A DNA stretch of 21,268 nucleotides from an uncultured Clostridia bacterium. GTDB taxonomy: Bacteria > Bacillota > Clostridia > Christensenellales > Borkfalkiaceae. Both the position numbers and the translations under genes were made by a program. Positions 6,740-12,218 of this stretch are shown piece after piece (within the stretch, counting starts at the first letter, position 1; each line of letters opens with the position of its first letter). The DNA lies in NCBI GenBank assembly GCA_947088135.1, contig CAMUFJ010000031.1:1-21268 (forward strand). The letters are read 5' to 3'. The notes below the pieces were generated by a model. That model saw only the letters and a program-made list of their open reading frames with translations, did no database searches and was not told the origin of the DNA.

Positions 6740-7375
6740 TTAAACGTACCGATCGTTCCCGACCGACGAAGGACATAAATGCTTCAAAGTGCATTCTTCG
6801 CAAGCGGGGCGCTGGGAATGGCACACCTTTCTGCCGTGCCATATGAGCCAATGATGCGCGGCGGACCAATTTTCCTTGGGAATCGCCTGCATGAGCCCCT
6901 TCTCCACTTCGGCGGGCGTCTTGCCCGCAGCCAGCCCCAAACGGTTGGAAACGCGGAATACGTGCGTATCTACCGCGATCGCATCGCCGTCGAAGGCAAC
7001 GGAGTAGACCACGTTCGCCGTCTTTCTCCCCACGCCCGCAAGCGTTTGCAATTCCTCCTGCGTGGCGGGTACTTCGCCGCGGAAACGCTCCAAAATATCC
7101 TGCGAGGCGGAAAGAATGTGCTTCGCCTTATTCCTGTAAAATCCGCAGGAAAAAATTTGTCGTTCGAGTTCCTCTTGCGAAAGGGCGAGCATCTTTTCGG
7201 GCGTGTCGTATTCTTTAAAAAGCTCCGCAGTCACTTTATTCACCCGTTCGTCCGTGCATTGCGCCGACAAAATGACGGCGACGAGCAATTCGTAGGGCGA
7301 ACGGTACAAGAGCGCGGGGCGGGAGCCGAAATACAGCCGTTCGAGCTCCTTTAAAATTTCTTCCTTGGTATCCAT
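6740..7375 (-). CDS. nth: Endonuclease III (DNA glycosylase/AP lyase)
   Basis: Base-excision repair enzyme that removes oxidised pyrimidines and cleaves the abasic site. It is 211 residues, the same size as E. coli Nth. The helix-hairpin-helix LAGVGRKTANVV contains the catalytic Lys (K118), and the catalytic Asp is D136 in VDTHVFRVSNRLGL. The [4Fe-4S] cluster loop is intact as C185-x6-C192-x2-C195-x5-C201. The start at 7375 aligns with the family N-terminus (residues before SPYELLVAVILSAQ), so it is probably correct although it has no ribosome binding site. The promoter places the transcript start on the A of the ATG, which implies a leaderless message. The gene ends at the terminator at 6700-6731. 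Confidence 0.96.
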   Translation of the reverse strand: MDTKEEILKELERLYFGSRPALLYRSPYELLVAVILSAQCTDERVNKVTAELFKEYDTPEKMLALSQEELERQIFSCGFYRNKAKHILSASQDILERFRGEVPATQEELQTLAGVGRKTANVVYSVAFDGDAIAVDTHVFRVSNRLGLAAGKTPAEVEKGLMQAIPKENWSAAHHWLIWHGRKVCHSQRPACEECTLKHLCPSSVGNDRYV

Positions 7376-7381
7376 GCTTTT

Positions 7382-7410
7382 ATTATAGCAAATCCGCCCG
7401 CCGATTGCAA
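7382..7410 (-). promoter_or_regulatory. Sigma-A promoter for nth, apparently giving a leaderless mRNA
   Basis: Minus strand TTGCAA (7405-7410), exactly 17 bases, TATAAT (7382-7387). Counting seven bases from the end of the -10 box puts +1 at 7375, the first base of the nth start codon. Confidence 0.8.
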
Positions 7411-7429
7411 GCAGATTGCCGAATCGGCG
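7399..7429. repeat. Nested inverted repeat around the nth -35 box
   Basis: CGCCGATT (7399-7406) pairs with AATCGGCG (7422-7429), and just inside it GCAA (7407-7410) pairs with TTGC (7416-7419), leaving a 5-base loop and a 2-base bulge. It lies after the DUF3343 stop and spans the nth -35. There is no T-tract, so it is not a standard terminator; an operator or a factor-dependent end for the DUF3343 message is possible. Confidence 0.55.
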
Positions 7430-7438
7430 CGCATTTTA

Positions 7439-7663
7439 TCACGCCCGAAGCGTCAGAAATCCCGCGAAGGAGGAATAAGACCGCGCGGAAAGCACCGCCT
7501 TTGCGCGGGACAAAAAACGCGCGTTGAACTTCGCCGAAATGCCGCACCCGACGCCTGCCTCCTTAGGCGTGGAAACCGCCTGCGCGGGTACGCCTGCGGC
7601 GGACAGACGCCCGATAAAATCCAGCGTCTGCGCGCGGGACTTAAACACTGCTAACATTGTCAT
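7439..7663 (-). CDS. DUF3343 protein, putative Se/S carrier-like
   Basis: 74-residue single-domain protein (ferredoxin-like fold expected) with a beta strand (MLAVFKSRAQTLDF), a helix, and the family's Gly-Cys-Gly motif in GVGCGISAKF, whose lone Cys would be the carrier residue. DUF3343 proteins are annotated as putative selenium/sulfur carriers and recur beside class V aminotransferases of the cysteine desulfurase type, as here on the opposite strand. It starts at ATG 7663 with AGGA about nine bases upstream; a second ATG at 7657 is also possible. The substrate or acceptor is unknown, and no selD, selA or other selenium gene is visible in the window. Sulfur trafficking is equally plausible. 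Confidence 0.7.
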   Translation of the reverse strand: MTMLAVFKSRAQTLDFIGRLSAAGVPAQAVSTPKEAGVGCGISAKFNARFLSRAKAVLSARSYSSFAGFLTLRA

Positions 7664-7715
7664 GATTGTTTTCCTGCCTTCGTATAATAGAATATCTTTG
7701 ATTCTCGGAGTAAAC
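7664..7715. promoter_or_regulatory. Short divergent control region for DUF3343 and the desulfurase-like gene
   Basis: Only about 52 bases separate the two start codons. A TATAAT is present on the plus strand at 7683-7688 and an overlapping TATTAT can be read on the minus strand. Neither has a good -35 at 16-18 bases. GGAG at 7707-7710 serves the plus-strand gene. Confidence 0.45.
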
Positions 7716-7721
7716 GTGATT

Positions 7722-8831
7722 ATGATTTATCTCGACCATGCCGCTACGGGCGGTTCTAAGCCCTATGCGGTGCAAAACGCCGTGCTCGCCGCCATGAAGG
7801 GTTGCGCCAACCCCGGCAGGAGCGGACACAAACTCTCCGTTGCGCTCGCCGAACGGGTGCTCGCCTGCCGGAATCTTCTGAGCGATCTCTTCGACGGCTA
7901 CGGCTATGAACGGGTGATTTTTACCAAGAACTGCACGGAAGCGCTCAATATCGCCATCATGGGAACGTTAAAAGCGGGCGATCATGCCGTGACGACCTGT
8001 TTGGAGCACAACTCCGTGTTGCGCCCCTTGGAGGCGCTTAAAGCGCGGGGCGTGGAGTACTCCGTTGCTCCCTTGACGGACGGCAAGCTTTTGCCTAGTA
8101 CGGTCGCCTCGCTCGTGCGCCCAAACACCCGCGTCTGCTGCGTGACGACAGCTTCCAACGTGACGGGCGAAATCCCCGATTTGAAGGAAATCCGCCGCCT
8201 CCTGCCCAAGGACGTACTGCTGTTTGCCGACGGCGCGCAGGGCGCGGGGCACATTCCCCTGAAAATGAAAAAAACGGGAATAGACGCCCTTGCGCTGGCG
8301 GGACACAAGGGTATGCACGGCATACAGGGCGCGGGAGCGCTTCTCTTTTCCGAGCGCGTTGACCCCGCCCCGCTCCTTTACGGCGGAACTGGAAGCGAGA
8401 GCTTTAATCTCGGTATGCCCGCGTTCTATCCCGACGCGCTGGAAAGCGGTACTCTTTCCTATCCCGCAATCGCCTCTCTATTCGAGGGCGCGCTCATCGT
8501 AAAGGCGGGACAAAAGCGGTTCGCCGAAAATCTCATGCGCCTCACAGGCGCGCTCTACACCGCGCTCGGCGCGCTCGGCGGATACACCGCCCATTTCTCC
8601 CCCAACCCCTGCGGAATCGCCTGCTTCCGCAAGGAGGGAGTTCCCTCCGAGGAGCTTGCTGGGATCTTATCGGAAAAATTCAATATCGCCGTGAGAGGCG
8701 GACTGCACTGCGCGCCCCTGATTCATCAGGCGCTCGGTACCTTTCCCGACGGTTTGGTGCGCGCGTCATTTTCTCCCTTCCAATCCATGCGGGAAGTAAA
8801 CGCGCTCGTGGGCGCGCTCAAACGCATTTAG
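7722..8831 (+). CDS. Class V aminotransferase, cysteine desulfurase family
   Basis: PLP enzyme of the NifS/SufS superfamily, 369 residues, predicted to take sulfur (or selenium) from cysteine (or selenocysteine) as an enzyme-bound persulfide. Visible features are the N-terminal YLDHAATGG motif, the EHNSVLRP segment with the PLP-stacking His (H96), the cofactor Asp D170 in FADGAQGAGH, the Schiff-base Lys K196 in LAGHKGMHG, and a C-terminal VRGGLHCAP loop whose C330 is in the position of the catalytic Cys. It belongs to the branch that travels with DUF3343 rather than to housekeeping IscS/SufS; no scaffold gene is adjacent. The start is uncertain: ATG 7722 gives the usual MIYLDHAAT beginning, but an in-frame GTG at 7716 has better spacing (5 bases) from GGAG. 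Confidence 0.9.
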   Translation: MIYLDHAATGGSKPYAVQNAVLAAMKGCANPGRSGHKLSVALAERVLACRNLLSDLFDGYGYERVIFTKNCTEALNIAIMGTLKAGDHAVTTCLEHNSVLRPLEALKARGVEYSVAPLTDGKLLPSTVASLVRPNTRVCCVTTASNVTGEIPDLKEIRRLLPKDVLLFADGAQGAGHIPLKMKKTGIDALALAGHKGMHGIQGAGALLFSERVDPAPLLYGGTGSESFNLGMPAFYPDALESGTLSYPAIASLFEGALIVKAGQKRFAENLMRLTGALYTALGALGGYTAHFSPNPCGIACFRKEGVPSEELAGILSEKFNIAVRGGLHCAPLIHQALGTFPDGLVRASFSPFQSMREVNALVGALKRI

Positions 8832-8845
8832 CTGTTTTTCAACCA

Positions 8846-9118
8846 TTACGTCTTTTTCAGCTGTTCGACGATCTTTTGCAATTTTTTTCGCTTCGCGCCG
8901 TCGAGCATGGGCGCAAACTGCTTATAAAAAGCGTCGATCTGCTCGTTCGTGAGCGTGCCGTTCCGCTTTCCCTCCAAAGCGCGGGAATAGATCTCTTTCA
9001 TCATATCCCCCTCGCTCCTGCCGTTATATTGCCCTGCGACCGCCTTCGCCTCTTTCATCCAGTCGTCGGCGGTCTTTTTCTGCTGATCTTTCCCTTCAAA
9101 GCTTGCAAAATCCTTCAT
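8846..9118 (-). CDS. Small conserved clostridial protein, 90 residues, function unknown
   Basis: Charged soluble protein, all helix by eye. A flexible start (MKDFASFEGKDQQKKT) is followed by a helix around DDWMKEAKAVAGQYNG, a second around GDMMKEIYSRALEGKR, and a Lys-rich end (AKRKKLQKIVEQLKKT). The block from SEGDMMKEIY to TNEQIDAFYKQFAPMLDGAKRKKL looks like a real domain, but I do not know its function. The ATG at 9118 is preferred over 9136 because GAGGTG sits five bases before it and the 9136 ATG overlaps the -10 box. It is convergent with the desulfurase-like gene (14-base gap) and divergent from the 77-residue ORF at 9182. Confidence 0.7.
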   Translation of the reverse strand: MKDFASFEGKDQQKKTADDWMKEAKAVAGQYNGRSEGDMMKEIYSRALEGKRNGTLTNEQIDAFYKQFAPMLDGAKRKKLQKIVEQLKKT

Positions 9119-9134
9119 AAACACCTCTACACCC

Positions 9135-9164
9135 ATTGTATGACGGGAACGGGAATTTTGACAA
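9135..9164 (-). promoter_or_regulatory. Sigma-A promoter for the 90-residue protein; -35 overlaps a plus-strand TTGACA
   Basis: Minus strand TTGTCA (9159-9164), 18 bases, TACAAT (9135-9140). The same bases read TTGACA on the plus strand at 9158-9163, so divergent polymerases would compete for one -35 element. Confidence 0.65.
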
Positions 9165-9181
9165 CGGCATAGTATGGTCGT

Positions 9182-9415
9182 ATGGAAACGATTTTGCTCT
9201 TGTTTATGCTTTCCACTCTCGAAAAAGACCCCGCCGCCAAGCAGCAGATCTCCTCGCTCTTGAAATTCTATCGGGAAAACCGCGAACTGTTTTCTGCGAT
9301 CGCGGGCAAAGAAACGAAAAGCGGATCTATCGACGCGCCCAAAGAAAACCGCCCTCCCCGCGAAGAGAAGGACGGTAATTTAAAAATTTTAGAAGAATAC
9401 CTCGCAAGAAGCTGA
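9182..9415 (+). CDS. Small conserved clostridial protein, 77 residues, function unknown
   Basis: It starts with a short hydrophobic helix (METILLLFMLSTL), followed by a charged helix (LLKFYRENRELFSAIAG), a hydrophilic Lys/Glu/Pro linker, and a short C-terminal helix (LKILEEYLARS). It could be a membrane-skimming or peripheral protein, though the hydrophobic stretch is too short for a confident transmembrane call. No ribosome binding site precedes the ATG. A weak -10 (TAGTAT, 9170-9175) would put the transcript start exactly at 9182, and the alternative ATG at 9206 also lacks a ribosome binding site. The start and even expression are therefore less certain than for its neighbours. It is divergent from the 90-residue gene and convergent with the S41 protease. 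Confidence 0.55.
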   Translation: METILLLFMLSTLEKDPAAKQQISSLLKFYRENRELFSAIAGKETKSGSIDAPKENRPPREEKDGNLKILEEYLARS

Positions 9416-9432
9416 TTCGATCCCCGAAGAAA

Positions 9433-10845
9433 TTATTTGTTCGCAAGATCGGCGAACACCTGCGTTAAGAAGACGTCTTCCGCACCGCGGAAAAAGGGCG
9501 CGACAATGCCGTGCGCGCCGTCTTCCTCCGTAACGCCCTTGTCGTGAATGCTGTTCCCGTTCGGCCAGAAAATTTCCGCAGAGGTAATGCGCATCGCCGC
9601 GCCGTTCGACGTGACGTAGGTCGTCTGCATGACCCCTTTCCCGTACGAACGCGCCACGCCCGTTTGGGCGTCCTTTCTCAAATAGATGTCGCCGTAGCCG
9701 ATCGTACCGTAGTCGTACAGCGCGCCGATCAGGCATTCCGAAGCCGAAGCGGAATACTCGTCCGCCAAAACCGTAATACGGGAATCGGCGTTGAAATAGC
9801 TGTCATAGTCGTTGCCCGTTGCAAAATAATTTGCCTTTTTCCCGTCGCGGTCTACCGAATATGCGACGAGAGGCGCGCTCCCCTCCGCGTCTTTGAGCAG
9901 GTGCGAGGATATCTGACGGAACAAGTCCAAATATCCGCCGCCGTTGCAGCGCAAATCGATGACGAGATTGCTTCTGTTCCGGTTCTTCATCTTCGCAAGG
10001 CATTGCTCGAACTCCCAAGCGGAATTGCCGTCGAAGCCCTGATATCTGATATACGCGGTTTGTGAATCGAGTCCCGCAAGCCCGCCGCCCGTGGTTTCCA
10101 AGCTGAGCTTGGTTTGTCCGCGGAAGGAGCAGGTCACTTCGCTGTCGCTGTAAGTGCAGTAGGAGGCGAGATACTCCTTGCTCTCCAAGGTATAGACTTT
10201 TTTCTCGGCTTCCGAATAGCCGCATTCCAAGCAAAAACTGCCGCGGTTGCTCTGAACGAACAACCCGATCTCCTGCACCGAGGTCGCTTCCGTAAGCGAA
10301 CCCGCGTCCTTCCCGTAGCTGAAAATGGTCATACCGCTCGTAAGCCCCGCAAGATCGGCGGAAGAATTGCCCTGCACGAAATAGACTTTCGGGATATCGC
10401 CGTCCATTAAGGCGGACAAGCCCGTATCGCTATTGCTTCCCTCCGCTTCCTTCATAAGCGTGGCGAATTCCTCTTTGTCGAAGAAGGAGCAGAAGCGGTC
10501 GGGCATCAGTCCGTCGTACACCTGCTTGTAATACGCTTCCCGTTCCGCGTCGCTGAGCTTGTGATAATAGTCGTTTTCAACGCGGTTCAAGATCCACAAA
10601 ATGTTGCGTTCCTCTTCGCTGAGCGCATAATAGCGGGAAAACCACCCGATAAAAAACACCGCAACCGCCAAAAGGATAGACCCCACCGCAATGATGATAC
10701 TGCGGCTTCGGTTAGGTTTTTGCGGGCGGACCGCAACAGCGGCGGGCGCAGATGCGGGAGCAGGGGTTTCCCTGTCCCAAAAGCCTTCTTCCAAAGCGTT
10801 GTTTGCACTTTGATTTTCTTCTTTGATTTCGGTTTTATCGTCCAT
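9433..10845 (-). CDS. Membrane-anchored S41 (carboxy-terminal processing) family peptidase
   Basis: 470 residues. An acidic, Ala/Pro-rich cytoplasmic N-terminus (1-48) leads into one transmembrane helix (about 49-70), then a helical region, a PDZ-like domain (about 140-205, with GNSSADLAGLTSGMTIFSYG), and the S41 catalytic domain. The catalytic core shows LVIDLRCNGGGYLDL (294-308), the Ser-rich SASASE motif (365-370) and the Lys of YGKGVMQTT (K403), so the Ser/Lys dyad is present. It is predicted to cleave envelope proteins on the outer face of the membrane. The ATG at 10845 is chosen because GGAGG (10851-10855) is five bases upstream; the longer frame needs a TTG. It follows the PucR-type regulator by 81 bases and has a plausible own promoter. 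Confidence 0.9.
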   Translation of the reverse strand: MDDKTEIKEENQSANNALEEGFWDRETPAPASAPAAVAVRPQKPNRSRSIIIAVGSILLAVAVFFIGWFSRYYALSEEERNILWILNRVENDYYHKLSDAEREAYYKQVYDGLMPDRFCSFFDKEEFATLMKEAEGSNSDTGLSALMDGDIPKVYFVQGNSSADLAGLTSGMTIFSYGKDAGSLTEATSVQEIGLFVQSNRGSFCLECGYSEAEKKVYTLESKEYLASYCTYSDSEVTCSFRGQTKLSLETTGGGLAGLDSQTAYIRYQGFDGNSAWEFEQCLAKMKNRNRSNLVIDLRCNGGGYLDLFRQISSHLLKDAEGSAPLVAYSVDRDGKKANYFATGNDYDSYFNADSRITVLADEYSASASECLIGALYDYGTIGYGDIYLRKDAQTGVARSYGKGVMQTTYVTSNGAAMRITSAEIFWPNGNSIHDKGVTEEDGAHGIVAPFFRGAEDVFLTQVFADLANK

Positions 10846-10894
10846 AAAATCCTCCAACGAATATCTTATTCTTTTACAGTTTCACGTTCACGTC

Positions 10895-10924
10895 TTTATA
10901 TTATGCGCGCCATATGCCTTCCAA
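10895..10924 (-). promoter_or_regulatory. Possible promoter for the S41 peptidase gene
   Basis: Minus strand TTGGAA (10919-10924), 18 bases, TATAAA (10895-10900), in the gap after the PucR-type gene. The -35 is weak, so readthrough from the upstream gene is also possible. Confidence 0.4.
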
Positions 10925-10926
10925 TC

Positions 10927-11874
10927 TTAATGATTGAGCTTATATAAAATCGTCATTACGCGGAAAGTGACCGCATCCGAAAACTTTCTGATATCCAGCC
11001 CCGTCGCCTGCTCGATTTTATCGATGCGGTAGGCGAGCGTGTTGCGGTGCATGAACAGCGAGCGCGACGTTTCCGAAAGGTTCAAGCTGTTTTCCAAAAA
11101 CGCCTCCGCCGTATCGGCGAGTTCGCCTCCGCCGAACACGTCCTCCCTGTATGCTTCGCCGTAGCTTTCCGTATATTCCTGTAAGCGGGCGCGCGGAATT
11201 TCTTCCAAGAGTTTTACGAGCAGGTACTCCCGATAGGAATGCACATCCCCCTTCGACTTGAACGCCGTACTCATACGCACCGCCGTTGCCGCCTCCAAAT
11301 AAGAACGGGCGATTTCCGAAAACGAGCGCACCTCCGAACCGACCCCCGCCTGCGCCCGCACGCCGAGCTCCTCGTAGAGCGTTTGCACGAGAAACTGCGC
11401 GAATTCCATAGGCGGCACGTCCGATTTTTGAGCAAATTTTACGACGGCGATCCGTCCCCCGTCCATCACGGCGCATAAGTCCTGCGAGCCCTCCAAACAC
11501 CGCGCGATATGCCGCCCCGATTCCCGCAAAAGCCGTTCGGGAAACAATTCGATCGCATAGCAATCCGTATTCGGCACGGCGTAACGCGTCATATACCGAA
11601 AAGCGTTCCAACCGCCGCCTTCGCCGAGTAAAATACTCTTCAAATGCTCTTCCCGCTCGGGCATGGTACGCTCTTTCCCGTTTTCGACGAGATAGCGAAC
11701 CAGCTTTTGCGCCCTTTCGTCCCCGTCTTCCAAAACGAGATTTACGGCGATTCCGCAATAGTTGGCGGAAAAAGAACCCTCGCTTCCCTCGTCCCCGCAG
11801 AGGCGGACGGAAAGCCCTGTTTTACGGCGGACGTCCTCTAATAGGCGCGTCAACCCTGACATGGTGTCGTCCAT
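10927..11874 (-). CDS. PucR/CdaR-type transcriptional regulator
   Basis: 315-residue DNA-binding protein. The C-terminal 60 or so residues are a clear PucR-type helix-turn-helix: DTAEAFLENSLNLSETSRSLFMHRNTLAYRI-type sequence, where the MHRNTLAYRIDKIEQ recognition segment is the family hallmark, followed by GLDIRKFSDAVTFRV. The middle contains a GGDEF-like/CdaR central fold (around AIELFPERLLRES to VRAQAGVGSEVRS). The N-terminal 100 residues are not a recognised sensor domain. Family members respond to small metabolites and usually activate nearby catabolic genes. The adjacent S41 gene and the divergent membrane protein at 12212 are the obvious candidate targets, which is inference. GGAGG lies nine bases before the ATG at 11874. 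Confidence 0.85.
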   Translation of the reverse strand: MDDTMSGLTRLLEDVRRKTGLSVRLCGDEGSEGSFSANYCGIAVNLVLEDGDERAQKLVRYLVENGKERTMPEREEHLKSILLGEGGGWNAFRYMTRYAVPNTDCYAIELFPERLLRESGRHIARCLEGSQDLCAVMDGGRIAVVKFAQKSDVPPMEFAQFLVQTLYEELGVRAQAGVGSEVRSFSEIARSYLEAATAVRMSTAFKSKGDVHSYREYLLVKLLEEIPRARLQEYTESYGEAYREDVFGGGELADTAEAFLENSLNLSETSRSLFMHRNTLAYRIDKIEQATGLDIRKFSDAVTFRVMTILYKLNH

Positions 11875-11922
11875 TTCCGTTTTCCTCCTCGCCGTACGGC
11901 TCGATCCCCGACTGCAAAAACG

Positions 11923-11951
11923 ATTATACCACTTTTTCCCAAAAATATCAA
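11923..11951 (-). promoter_or_regulatory. Sigma-A promoter for the PucR/CdaR-type regulator
   Basis: Minus strand TTGATA (11946-11951), 17 bases, TATAAT (11923-11928); the leader is about 42 bases. The remaining DNA to 12063 is AT-rich, with an imperfect A/T dyad at 12032-12055 and no gene. Confidence 0.8.
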
Positions 11952-12063
11952 GAGGATTTCCCGATCCCCCGCTTTTTTCTCCCGCTTTTCATAAAACGCA
12001 AAAAAAAGTTGCATAATAATGGGGAAATTACGCGACAAAAAATTGTTTTTTTCGCATTTGATG

Positions 12064-12093
12064 TTGACATGGTATGCCCGTTCGTGTTATAAT
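12064..12093 (+). promoter_or_regulatory. Consensus sigma-A promoter for the 732-residue membrane protein
   Basis: TTGACA (12064-12069) and TATAAT (12088-12093), both perfect hexamers, 18 bases apart. The leader is about 112 bases, long for this window, and holds a short ORF at 12138-12218. Confidence 0.88.
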
Positions 12094-12137
12094 TGTAACG
12101 ATATTTATTGTGGATAGGTATAAAATTAAGTATAAGA

Positions 12138-12218
12138 ATGCAACTTGCCAAATATACGCCGCCAAAGTGCAGCGCCTGTTTTCCAAGTTTCGTCTGTGAC
12201 AGGAGGTCTGGATGTTAG
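12138..12218 (+). other. Possible upstream ORF (26 codons) overlapping the next start
   Basis: ATG at 12138 opens a frame with four Cys residues, beginning MQLAKYTPPKCSACF and stopping at TAG 12216-12218, seven bases inside the following CDS. No ribosome binding site is visible before it, so it may be chance. Confidence 0.2.

Noticed and set aside
12032..12055. A/T-rich imperfect dyad upstream of the 12064 promoter
   Set aside because: The pairing is mostly A-runs against T-runs with mismatches, expected by chance in AT-rich intergenic DNA.
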